Positions 1-6,830 are shown, counted from the stretch's first letter. The stretch is DNA of 7,441 bases from CAZDHT01 sp964505325 (GCA_964505325.1 CAZDHT010000259.1:1-7441); one strand, 5' to 3'. A program made the numbers and translations. The notes: a model not told the origin generated them from the letters alone.

Positions 1-1
1 C

Positions 2-853
2 GGCCGCCTGGCCGACGGCTCGCGCGTCAACGCGATCATTCCGCCGCTCTCGCTGACCGGGCCGATCCTGACCATCCGGAAGTTCGCGGCGAACCCGTTC
101 ACCATCCGGGACCTGATTAATTTCGGAACACTCGACCCTCGGATCGCCGCCTACTTGAAGACCTGCGTCGAGCACCGGCGAAACGTCATCATCTCCGGCG
201 GAACCGGCTCCGGCAAGACCACGCTATTGAACGTCCTTTCGGCGTACATTCCGCACGAAGAGCGCATCGTTACCATCGAGGATGCGGCCGAGCTGAAGCT
301 CCCGCAGGAGCACATCGTCTCGCTCGAGGCCAAGCCGCCCAACATCGAGAACAAGGGCGCCATCCCGATCCGCCAGCTCGTGATCAACAGCCTCCGCATG
401 CGGCCTGACCGGATCATCGTGGGCGAGTGCCGCGGCGCGGAAGCACTGGACATGCTCCAGGCGATGAACACCGGCCACGATGGCTCGCTCACAACCATCC
501 ACGCGAACTCGCCCCGCGACTGCCTCTCACGGCTCGAAACCCTCGTCCTGATGGCCGGTATGGAGCTGCCGGCCCGGGCCATCCGCGAGCAGGTGGCGTC
601 TGCGATCAACCTGATCATCCAGATCGCGCGGCAGAGCGACGGGAAGCGCCGGGTCGTTTCCGTCACCGAGATCACCGGGATGGAGCAGGACATCATCACG
701 CTGCAGGAGACATTCCGGTTCGAGCAGACCGGGCTCGGGCCGCAGGGCGAGGTCCTCGGCTCTCACAAGGCGGCCGGGGTGATACCGGCCTTTGTCCACG
801 AGCTGCGCAAGCGCGGCCACAAGATCGACATGAACGTGTTCCGGACGAGCTAG
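2..853 (+). CDS. tadA: Tad pilus secretion ATPase TadA/CpaF, C-terminal part (5' end outside window)
   Basis: This is the hexameric motor ATPase of the Tad/Flp pilus, of the PilT/GspE/VirB11 superfamily, which powers pilin assembly from the cytoplasmic side of the inner membrane. The frame is open from base 2 and gives 283 residues before a TAG. Full CpaF proteins are usually about 450 residues or more, so the N-terminal portion is missing only because the window cuts it. The visible part starts inside the conserved ADGSRVNAIIPP segment. The Walker A GGTGSGKT is at visible residues 66-73. An acidic stretch (TIEDAAEL) is at 91-98, the Walker B region RIIVGECRG at 137-145 and the His box SLTTIHANS at 162-170. 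All nucleotide-binding motifs look intact. TadB follows after 23 bases, the usual tadA-tadB-tadC order. The closely related VirB11 family is a less likely identity given that order. Confidence 0.96.
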   Translation, partial: GRLADGSRVNAIIPPLSLTGPILTIRKFAANPFTIRDLINFGTLDPRIAAYLKTCVEHRRNVIISGGTGSGKTTLLNVLSAYIPHEERIVTIEDAAELKLPQEHIVSLEAKPPNIENKGAIPIRQLVINSLRMRPDRIIVGECRGAEALDMLQAMNTGHDGSLTTIHANSPRDCLSRLETLVLMAGMELPARAIREQVASAINLIIQIARQSDGKRRVVSVTEITGMEQDIITLQETFRFEQTGLGPQGEVLGSHKAAGVIPAFVHELRKRGHKIDMNVFRTS

Positions 854-865
854 CGAGTCCGGCGT

Positions 866-870
866 GGAGG
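866..870 (+). promoter_or_regulatory. Shine-Dalgarno of tadB (decides the start)
   Basis: A GGAGG lies 6 bases before the GTG at 877. This favours GTG 877 over the in-frame ATG at 892, which would be 21 bases away. The open frame also extends back inside tadA to 427, but that part is an out-of-frame shadow of the ATPase gene. Confidence 0.75.
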
Positions 871-876
871 CACTGG

Positions 877-1734
877 GTGCTCGACCTTCGGATGATTCCC
901 ATCATGCTGTCGGCCGCGGGAGCTGCGGGCCTGTTCGTCCTGATCGGCTTCCAGTTGTTCAGCAGCGGCTGGCAGAGCTACGAAGAGAAGTACGTGAAGG
1001 GGTCGGGGCGGACGCTGGATGCCATGTACCTGACCATGCCCATCCAGCACCTTGTCTACCTGTCCTTTGCCTCCTCCGCGGTGATCGGGCTGCTGTTCGG
1101 TCTCGTGTTCGGCAGCATCGCGTGGGGCGTAATCGTGGGAGCGCTCGGATTCTCGTTCCCGGCGCTGGCGGTTCGCATCTTGAAACGGCGCCGGGATGCC
1201 CGGTTCCGCGTGCAACTGGTGGACGCGCTGATGAACGTCAGCAACTCGCTCCGGGCCGGCTTCAGCCTGCACCAGGCGTTTGAACTCGTCCAGCGCGAGA
1301 TGTCGAATCCCATCAGCCAGGAGTTCCGCCTGGTCAACCAGGAGCTCCGGTTCGGCGCCAGCATGGCGGACTCGCTGGGCAACCTGGTGCTGCGGATGCC
1401 CAGCCAGGACCTCGACCTGGTCGTCACCGCGATCACCATTTCCCGCGATGTCGGCGGCAACCTGACCGAGGTGTTCGACAACATCGCCGACACCATCCGC
1501 TCCCGCCACCGGCTCTACGGCAAGATCCGGGCGCTCACCGCCCAGGGCAAGTTCCAAGCGGCGCTCATCTGCTCGCTTCCGGTGCTCATCGGCATCGCCG
1601 TCAACGCGATCAACCCCGCGCTGATGAAGCCGGTCTACCACACCATCTACGGGTGGGGGCTGATCGCCCTGATCGTGCTGCTTCAAGTGCTCGGCATCGT
1701 CACCATCCTGAAGATCGTCAACATCGACGTGTGA
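877..1734 (+). CDS. tadB: Tad pilus inner-membrane platform protein TadB
   Basis: This 285-residue integral membrane protein is one of the two T2SSF-family (GspF-like) proteins that form the Tad assembly platform with TadC and contact the ATPase. Hydrophobic segments lie at about residues 7-27, 57-80, 81-100, 226-246 and 258-281. Between them is a mostly helical cytoplasmic T2SSF domain (about 112-225) with the family pattern of a 'D-ALMNVSNSLRAGFSLHQAF' stretch (115-135) and 'ISRDVGGNLTEVFDNIADTIR' (188-208). A KRRR cluster at 103-106 fits cytoplasmic placement of that loop. The length suits TadB (about 300 residues). GTG 877 was chosen for its GGAGG; ATG 892 would remove five residues. The stop overlaps the GTGA junction with tadC, so the two subunits may be translated in a coupled way. 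Confidence 0.93.
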   Translation: MLDLRMIPIMLSAAGAAGLFVLIGFQLFSSGWQSYEEKYVKGSGRTLDAMYLTMPIQHLVYLSFASSAVIGLLFGLVFGSIAWGVIVGALGFSFPALAVRILKRRRDARFRVQLVDALMNVSNSLRAGFSLHQAFELVQREMSNPISQEFRLVNQELRFGASMADSLGNLVLRMPSQDLDLVVTAITISRDVGGNLTEVFDNIADTIRSRHRLYGKIRALTAQGKFQAALICSLPVLIGIAVNAINPALMKPVYHTIYGWGLIALIVLLQVLGIVTILKIVNIDV

Positions 1735-1737
1735 GGG
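1733..1737 (+). promoter_or_regulatory. Shine-Dalgarno of tadC embedded in the tadB stop
   Basis: A GAGGG that shares two bases with the tadB TGA lies 5 bases before the GTG at 1743. Competing starts are GTG 1731, which overlaps the tadB stop as GTGA, and ATG 1764, preceded by a weaker GGA at 1754-1756. The arrangement suggests that ribosomes ending tadB are handed to tadC. Confidence 0.5.
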
Positions 1738-1742
1738 CCGCG

Positions 1743-2690
1743 GTGGGCGTTTCGGAACAGGTAATGATCATCACGATCCTGGTCGCCGGCGCGGGCAGCG
1801 CCTTCCTTCTCGTCTGGGGGCTCCACCGCTTCCGAGCGGAGGTCGCCGAGGCGACGCACCTGGACGAATTGCGCCGCCAGAAGATCAAGTCGCCGCTGTT
1901 TCGGCTGCTCATCACGTTCGCCCGGCCGCTGGGTATGCTGGTGCGGTACTACGCGCTCCGCGCGGAGCAGCGGCTCGACGAGACCGGGCACCGGCCGACG
2001 CTGGTGTCGATTCGCGACCGGGCCGAACGCAACCTCATCGCCGCCGGCAGCCCGCACGGCATCAACGCGGACGAGTACCTTGGCCTTGTCCTGCTGTGCG
2101 CGCTGGGCGGGCTGAGCGTCGGCGGGTTGGCCATGGCGTCGACCGGCTGGACCATCCTTCTCGCCGGCGGTGTGATCTGCGGCACCCTGTGGCCCCTGGC
2201 GTGGCTGCAAGCTCAGACCCGGAAGCGGAAGACCCAAATCTTCCGGTCGCTTCCCTTTGCGCTGGACCTGCTGACGCTGTCGGTGGAGGCGGGGCTCGAT
2301 TTCACTTCGGCGCTGGCCCGGATCGTGACGAAGGTCCGGGACACACCGCTGGGCGAAGAGTTCAGCGAGCTGCTCCGGCAGATCCAGATGGGGCAGCCCC
2401 GCGCCGACGCCTTGCGCCAGCTCGCCCGGCGCGTGGACATCGAAGAGATGACCAACGTGGCCGGCTCGCTGATCCAGGCGGACGAGCTGGGCGCCAGCAT
2501 CGGCCCCATCCTTCGCATCCAGGCGGAGCAGATGCGAGTCCGCCGCGAGCAGATGGCGGAAAAGAAGGCCATGGAAGCGCCGGTCAAGATCCTGCTGCCC
2601 CTGATCCTGTTCATCTTCCCAACCGTATTCCTGATCATCCTGGGGCCGGTGGCCCTGAAGCTCCTGCAAGACTATAGGCTGCTGCCATGA
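1743..2690 (+). CDS. tadC: Tad pilus inner-membrane platform protein TadC
   Basis: This is the second T2SSF-family platform subunit and partner of TadB, with 315 residues from GTG 1743. Hydrophobic segments lie at about residues 8-26, 114-134, 136-155 and 280-302. The T2SSF domain covers about 168-290 and opens with the characteristic TadC stretch 'FRSLPFALDLLTLSVEAGLD' (167-186). It is followed by a helical region ending in a run of charged residues (QMRVRREQMAEKKAMEAP, 263-280) before the last membrane helix. The final hydrophobic helix with a Pro (LPLILFIFPTVFLIIL) is typical of the family. The start is uncertain: GTG 1731 would add 4 residues and ATG 1764 would remove 7. Its last codons overlap the ATG of the DUF192 gene (ATGA). 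Confidence 0.93.
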   Translation: MGVSEQVMIITILVAGAGSAFLLVWGLHRFRAEVAEATHLDELRRQKIKSPLFRLLITFARPLGMLVRYYALRAEQRLDETGHRPTLVSIRDRAERNLIAAGSPHGINADEYLGLVLLCALGGLSVGGLAMASTGWTILLAGGVICGTLWPLAWLQAQTRKRKTQIFRSLPFALDLLTLSVEAGLDFTSALARIVTKVRDTPLGEEFSELLRQIQMGQPRADALRQLARRVDIEEMTNVAGSLIQADELGASIGPILRIQAEQMRVRREQMAEKKAMEAPVKILLPLILFIFPTVFLIILGPVALKLLQDYRLLP

Positions 2691-3034
2691 CCGCCCGCGC
2701 CGTCCGGGAACCCGACGGAGTGACCGTTATTGAACCGCTGCACGTCCCTCGCGGCCCCCGGGAGCGGATGCGCGGGTTACTGGGGTGGGCGTCTATCCCC
2801 GACGGCGAAGGGATGTGGTTCCCCAAGTGCCGGATGATCCACACCATCGGGATGAAGTTCGCCCTCGACTTGGTATACCTGAACAAGAAGCACGAGGTCC
2901 GCAAGGTGGTGGAGGGGCTGCGGCCCGGACGACTATCGGCTTGTTTGGGTGCGGACAGCGTGATAGAATTGAAATCCGGAGCTGCGAAGGAGCTGGGGCT
3001 GCGGCGCGGCGTCAAGCTCAGCATCGTCGAATAG
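2687..3034 (+). CDS. DUF192 family protein (COG1430)
   Basis: This 115-residue protein is of the DUF192 family (PF02643), whose biochemical role is unknown. The family signature is clear: ERMRGLLG (26-33), then CRMIHTIGMKFALDLVYL (48-65), then a 'LRPGRLSACLGADSVIELKSG' segment (78-98) and a closing GLRRGVKLSI (104-113). The 'HTIGM-F-LD' and 'GA-SVIEL--G' patterns are the most diagnostic. Many family members carry a signal peptide. This one starts with a hydrophilic MTARAVREPD and shows none, so it is probably cytoplasmic. The start ATG overlaps the tadC TGA by 4 bases, which argues for translational coupling and for a role linked to the Tad operon. No function beyond family membership can be read from the sequence. 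Confidence 0.9.
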   Translation: MTARAVREPDGVTVIEPLHVPRGPRERMRGLLGWASIPDGEGMWFPKCRMIHTIGMKFALDLVYLNKKHEVRKVVEGLRPGRLSACLGADSVIELKSGAAKELGLRRGVKLSIVE

Positions 3035-3072
3035 CGGCTCCCGGCGAAACAGCCCCCACGGATGGCTCTGCC

Positions 3073-4350
3073 ATGCCGATTGCGAAGTTGAGGATCGTCA
3101 ACACGGAGTTCAGCGGCAGGGAATTCGTCCTGCCGCCGCACCCGGCGATCATCGGCCGCAGCGGGAGCAGCGACATCGTCATTCCGGATCAATCTGTGTC
3201 CCGACAGCACGTTCGCGGCGAAGTCCGCGACGGCCATTGCGTTCTGACCGACCTCGGCAGCCACAACGGGATCGTGGTGAGCGGCACGACCCTGCGCGAG
3301 GCGGTGGTGCCCAGCGGCGGCCGGTTCGAGCTGGGCGACGTGCTGTTCGAGTTTGTGGTAGAGCAGGAAGAGGCGCCGACTGCCGCGCCTCCGACTGCCG
3401 CGCCTCCGGCGCTGGCCGCGGAAGAGGACTACGCGCTGGTCGAGCCCGGCCTGCCACCGAGTGAGCGACCGGTCTACGTCGACGATGTGTTCGGGCCGGC
3501 GGTGATGGTGGAGGAGCCCGGCCCGGGTGAGGAGGAAAAGGCGGCGGTGGCCGGCGCCCGCGGCGCGGTCAGATACATCGTCGTGGTCGCGCTGATCCTT
3601 GCCATTGGCGTCGTGGCTTGGCACATGGCCGGCGGGGGACCGGCCGAGCCGGCCGTCAAGCCGGTCATCGTCAAGGCAGGCGAACGGAAGGTGATCGATT
3701 TGGGCCTGGGGACGCGTACGTCGGGCGGCAGACTGGTCACCTATGTCAACGAGAGAGAGGTGTACCAGAGCTTCGTCTACGAAGATCCCAGAGGCGAAGA
3801 CATCGCCTTGTTCGAGCTGGATCCCACCGGTTTTATGGCGACCGTTGAAGGGGTCGACCTGGGCGAAACGGACGTAAAGGTGTACGGTCGGCGCGGCCGC
3901 AAGGCCATCGTCCGGATCCTGGTGAGGGGCATTGTGCCGCGGCCGCCCGGTGAAGAGGAACTGACCCCGCAACAGCGCCTCGCCAAGGCGAGCCTCCTGA
4001 TTGCAGGCGGAGAGGCGGCTCTGACCAGAGGTGACCAGCACCTGTATCAGGCGATGAAGCAGTTCAAAGACGCACATATCGTGCTGGACCCCATTCAGGA
4101 TGCCGAGGGGGCCGCGGAGTATCGCAGAGCCTACGATCTCTACGTGGAGACGCAGGCCAGACTCAACGGACAATTCGAAGGCATCAAAGCCAAAGTGATG
4201 ATCCACTACAAAGACCGCGACACCCGGAGCGCGGCCAAGGCGATGGAGAAGCTCCGACACTTCGTGCCCGACGAAGACGACGAGAGAAACCAGCAACTGG
4301 CCATCATCTTCCAACGGATGCTCCGGAAGATGCGGCGGGGAGGCGGATAG
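3073..4350 (+). CDS. FHA - transmembrane - pilus-secretin-N-like domain protein
   Basis: This 425-residue protein has four visible parts. Residues 1-96 are an FHA domain with the canonical phosphothreonine-binding positions: G28-R29, S43-R-Q-H46 and N65-G66. Residues 97-165 are an acidic, Ala/Pro-rich linker. One membrane helix lies at about 167-185, with Arg163 and Arg167 before it, so the FHA domain should be cytoplasmic and the rest periplasmic. Residues 196-288 (VIVKAGERKVIDLG, then SFVYEDP, then DLGETDVKVYGRRGRKAIVRI) resemble the N-terminal domain of CpaC/RcpA-type pilus secretins (T2SS-T3SS_pil_N). The C-terminal 125 residues are helical and TPR-like. The start is the ATG at 3073, preceded by only a weak GGAT. 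It lies 38 bases after the DUF192 gene and 4 bases before the next FHA gene. The FHA call is firm; the secretin-like call rests on pattern resemblance alone. An inner-membrane ring or scaffold role is inferred. Confidence 0.88.
   Translation: MPIAKLRIVNTEFSGREFVLPPHPAIIGRSGSSDIVIPDQSVSRQHVRGEVRDGHCVLTDLGSHNGIVVSGTTLREAVVPSGGRFELGDVLFEFVVEQEEAPTAAPPTAAPPALAAEEDYALVEPGLPPSERPVYVDDVFGPAVMVEEPGPGEEEKAAVAGARGAVRYIVVVALILAIGVVAWHMAGGGPAEPAVKPVIVKAGERKVIDLGLGTRTSGGRLVTYVNEREVYQSFVYEDPRGEDIALFELDPTGFMATVEGVDLGETDVKVYGRRGRKAIVRILVRGIVPRPPGEEELTPQQRLAKASLLIAGGEAALTRGDQHLYQAMKQFKDAHIVLDPIQDAEGAAEYRRAYDLYVETQARLNGQFEGIKAKVMIHYKDRDTRSAAKAMEKLRHFVPDEDDERNQQLAIIFQRMLRKMRRGGG
3376..3405 (+). repeat. Two tandem 15-bp units in the FHA protein linker
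   Basis: The unit CCGACTGCCGCGCCT occurs twice in direct tandem and encodes two PTAAP pentapeptides in the Ala/Pro linker between the FHA domain and the membrane helix. The phase preserves the reading frame. It looks like a simple in-frame duplication of a flexible linker. Confidence 0.85.
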
Positions 4351-4354
4351 CACG

Positions 4355-6445
4355 ATGAGATTCTGGTCAGACGAAGAAGGCGTTCGACGGTACTACCCGC
4401 TGCGCGAGGGCAGCGTGCTCTTTGGCAGGCATCCTTCCTGCCACATCGTCATCCCGGGCCGGAACGTCTCCAAGCAGCATCTCCAGTGCTACGTCCAGAA
4501 CAACGTGGTCACCATCCGTGACCTCGGGAGTTCCAACGGCACGACCGTCAATGGCAGCCCCGTCACCTCGTGCGTCCTCAAACACGGTGACGAGCTCGCG
4601 CTGGGCGGGTATCGGCTTGTCCTCGACGTCACGGCGGACGCGCCCGCGGCCCCGCCGCCGGACCCCTACGCCGCGCAAGCCACCTTCGACTACGAGCCTA
4701 CCCAGAGCCCGAAGCCCGAGGACACCGTTGCGCCGACCGAGCGCCAGCAGGAGATCTCGTTCCAGAAAGAGCCCGGGCAAGACGACACGCCCGCCGACGG
4801 GACGTTTGTGCCGCAGGCATACGCTCCCCAGTCGCTCCAGCCGCAGGTGGTCGCCCGTGACGGCCACATGTACCTGCGCGACCCGAGAACGAACCGCGAG
4901 ATGGAGATCGTGCCGCGCGGTGCCGGCGCCCAGACCGACCTGAGCGGCTACTACGCCGAGCGCGAGGCCGCCGAGAAGAAGAAGAACACCTACCTGATTG
5001 GCGGGGCGATTGCTGTCGGCCTGCTGATGATTGTCGTCCTCGCCTTGACCTCCGGCCCGCAGGACGACCGGCCCGACAACCGCGAGCCCGTGTTTCCGCG
5101 GACCCGGTACAACGAGATTGCCGAGCAGAGCATCGACCTGATGAAGGCCGGCGAGTTCGCGAAGGCCATCAAGGAACTGAAGGAGGCGGACAAGGGACGT
5201 TCCACGTACCGGGTCGCCGCCATGCTTCTCGCCATCGCCGAGGAGTGGGAGAAGTCCGGCAAGAGCTACGAGGAGTTCAACTGGCTATCCGTCGAGTCGA
5301 CGCTGGGCGACCTCATCGCCAACCGGTGGTCCACCACCAAGGTGGTCAATTTCGCCAAGGGGCGCAGGCAGTGGACCCGCAACCGGCAGCGCCAGTTGCA
5401 GGTCGTCCGTAAGGCGCTCCAACTCATTGCGGCGGGCGAGCCGGAGAAAGCTCTGGAGGAGTTCGCCAAGCTGCCGCTCGACAGCCCGGTTCGCCAGGAG
5501 CAGGAGCCGCAGGTCCGGGCCGCGACGCGCGCCTGTTTCCGAAAACGCATGCGCCAGGGGAAGCTGGCCTTGGACGGGCAGGACTGGGACGGCGCCATCG
5601 CCCACTACCGGGCCGCCTCGCAGTATGCCTCGGCCGCCGACGGGGCCGAGATCGAAAGAGGGATCACCTACGCAGAAAAGCAGAAGAAACAGGACCAGAT
5701 CCTGAGCGACGCCAACGTTATGCACCGCGAGGACACGATCAGCTCGCTCAAGGGGGCCCTCCGGCTCCTGGACCGAATTGACGATACCGGCCCGCTCGCC
5801 GATCGCAAGCGAACCCTGAGAAACAAGATCCTCCAGCGGCTGGACCAGATCGCCCGAGAGGACAAGGTGCGGCTGGCGCGAGCTTACTACGAGGCCGGAC
5901 GCGGACCGGAGGCCATTCAACTCGTCACCCGCAGCTCGCTGACGGAACTGTACTCACTCCGATCGACAATCGAACGGGTGATCAAGCTCGCCGAAGACGC
6001 TGAGAAGGCCCTGAAGAAGAAGGATTACAACCTGACCAAGACCCTGTGGCTCCAGTTGGCGCAGGAAGAGACCTCGACGAAGAACGCCTACTACAAAAGG
6101 GCGATGGTCAAACTCGACGAGTTGAAGCAGAAGGCCAAAGACATCGCGCTTCACTACAATGCGCTGGGGGACGCGGCCCTGCGCAAGGACGACCCGGCGG
6201 CGGCAAGAAAAATGTATCGGGGGGCGCTGAAGTGGGACCCGCACGCCGTCGTCGGCAAGGACGGGCTCCGCAATCTGCTCCACATCGCCCAGGTGACCTA
6301 CAGCCGCGCCGTCGACCTGCGCTACAACGGCGAGAAAGACAAAGCCATCCAGGCCTTCGAAAAGGTGCGCCGCTATGCGGAAGAGGGAGGCAAGCTCCAT
6401 CAGGATGCGACGCGCCACCTGGGCGAATTGAGAGCAGGGAAGTAG
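4355..6445 (+). CDS. FHA - transmembrane - large helical repeat (TPR-like) protein
   Basis: This 696-residue protein begins with an FHA domain (about residues 1-92) that keeps the binding residues: G24-R25, S39-K-Q-H42 and SSNGT at 59-63. A Pro/Gln/Asp-rich linker (about 95-165) follows. A short segment reading DGHMYLRDPRTNREMEIVP (169-187) may be a small separate element. One membrane helix lies at about 213-232, right after the basic EKKKNTY, so the N-terminus should be inside. Residues 250-690 are almost wholly helical. Stretches such as 'AGEFAKAIKELKEA', 'DGQDWDGAIAHYRAA', 'LGDAALRKDDPAAARKMYRGALKWDP' (in two parts) and 'GEKDKAIQAFEKVRRYA' have the look of tetratricopeptide repeats. No catalytic domain is visible. 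A GGGGAGG at 4337-4343 serves ATG 4355 at 11 bases. It is probably a paralogue in layout of the preceding FHA gene and may scaffold the pilus machine; this role is inferred. Confidence 0.9.
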   Translation: MRFWSDEEGVRRYYPLREGSVLFGRHPSCHIVIPGRNVSKQHLQCYVQNNVVTIRDLGSSNGTTVNGSPVTSCVLKHGDELALGGYRLVLDVTADAPAAPPPDPYAAQATFDYEPTQSPKPEDTVAPTERQQEISFQKEPGQDDTPADGTFVPQAYAPQSLQPQVVARDGHMYLRDPRTNREMEIVPRGAGAQTDLSGYYAEREAAEKKKNTYLIGGAIAVGLLMIVVLALTSGPQDDRPDNREPVFPRTRYNEIAEQSIDLMKAGEFAKAIKELKEADKGRSTYRVAAMLLAIAEEWEKSGKSYEEFNWLSVESTLGDLIANRWSTTKVVNFAKGRRQWTRNRQRQLQVVRKALQLIAAGEPEKALEEFAKLPLDSPVRQEQEPQVRAATRACFRKRMRQGKLALDGQDWDGAIAHYRAASQYASAADGAEIERGITYAEKQKKQDQILSDANVMHREDTISSLKGALRLLDRIDDTGPLADRKRTLRNKILQRLDQIAREDKVRLARAYYEAGRGPEAIQLVTRSSLTELYSLRSTIERVIKLAEDAEKALKKKDYNLTKTLWLQLAQEETSTKNAYYKRAMVKLDELKQKAKDIALHYNALGDAALRKDDPAAARKMYRGALKWDPHAVVGKDGLRNLLHIAQVTYSRAVDLRYNGEKDKAIQAFEKVRRYAEEGGKLHQDATRHLGELRAGK

Positions 6446-6455
6446 CGCCGACCTC

Positions 6456-6534
6456 CCCCCTGTCAGAACAAGCCTGCTGGATTCCCGTTTTCGGTTGCGC
6501 AACACTTCGGCCAAGTGAAGAAACGGACAGGGGG
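6456..6534. other. Nested inverted-repeat structure just after the operon
   Basis: The outer arms CCCCCTGTC (6456-6464) and GACAGGGGG (6526-6534) are perfect complements. Directly inside the right arm, AAACG (6521-6525) pairs with CGTTT (6486-6490). Inside that lie the 10-bp palindrome GTTGCGCAAC (6494-6503) and the hairpin CACTT-CGGCC-AAGTG (6503-6517); the last two share a base, so they compete. A 21-base strand (6465-6485) stays unpaired. No T-run follows the outer arm, so it is not a classical intrinsic terminator. It could be a terminator of another kind, an RNA processing site, or a degenerate mobile element end. Confidence 0.5.
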
Positions 6535-6555
6535 CTGCTGAAGAAGTCCGATGCC

Positions 6556-6737
6556 AGCCCCGAAGGGGCGTAATGTGACAGCCCAGGGCAACGCCCTGGG
6601 TAACGGCGAGCGAACAAATGGTCAGCCCTGTAGGGGCGGAATAGAACGTCCATTTCGCCCCTACAGGGCTGGCGACGCATTGTGACCCGGTACCTGGGGC
6701 GTTGCCCCAGGCTATCCAATCTCGCCCCTTCAGGGCT
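6556..6737. repeat. Dyad-symmetric REP-like repeat cluster (modules A-B-C / C'-B'-A')
   Basis: A 15-base word AGCCC(T/C)G(A/T)AGGGGCG occurs four times: forward at 6556-6570 and 6624-6638, reverse at 6656-6670 and 6723-6737. Between each pair lies a hairpin: CCCAGGGC-AAC-GCCCTGGG at 6582-6600 and CCTGGGGC-GTT-GCCCCAGG at 6693-6711. Every module has its partner mirrored about position 6647, with module spacings of 68 and 67 bases. The outer parts of the arms have diverged by substitutions, while the innermost 16 bases of each arm are identical. Placement between convergent gene ends is typical of REP or BIME-like elements, and similar modules are, from memory, common in Planctomycetes and Verrucomicrobia intergenic DNA. 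No transposase gene is nearby. Confidence 0.8.
6621..6673. repeat. Central long hairpin of the repeat cluster
   Basis: CAGCCCTGTAGGGGCG (6623-6638) pairs perfectly with 6656-6671. The stem continues inward with a G-T wobble and three A-T pairs to a 9-base loop (6643-6651), and outward by one wobble and one G-C pair, for about 22 pairs in all. No T-run follows on either strand. It could still slow or end transcription from both convergent sides. Confidence 0.85.
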
Positions 6738-6830
6738 CAACCAGCGCATCAAGCAATAGCCCGCCCTTGCAGCACCAGCACCCCACTTGGCTGAATCGCT
6801 GCTCGGTTGCGAGTTCTGGCAAAACGCTGG

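Noticed and set aside
427..876. N-terminal extension of the TadB frame into tadA
   Set aside because: The extension reads as Arg/Pro/Gly-rich shadow of the ATPase gene, has no membrane-protein character, and a strong GGAGG marks GTG 877 as the start.
2635..4353. 572-residue open frame on the reverse strand
   Set aside because: It is antisense to the DUF192 gene and the first FHA gene, whose products have clear domain patterns. Long antisense frames are expected in GC-rich genes.
6446..6550. Intrinsic (Rho-independent) terminator after the FHA operon
   Set aside because: Inverted repeats are present, but no T-rich tract follows a stem and the outer loop is about 61 bases, so the classical form is not met.
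6535..6550. Insertion sequence terminal repeat (CTGCTGAAGAAGTCC)
   Set aside because: The resemblance is loose, there is no matching inverted end, no target duplication and no transposase gene in the window.
6556..6737. CRISPR array
   Set aside because: The repeated words are inverted about a centre, only two lie in each orientation, and there are no regular unique spacers.
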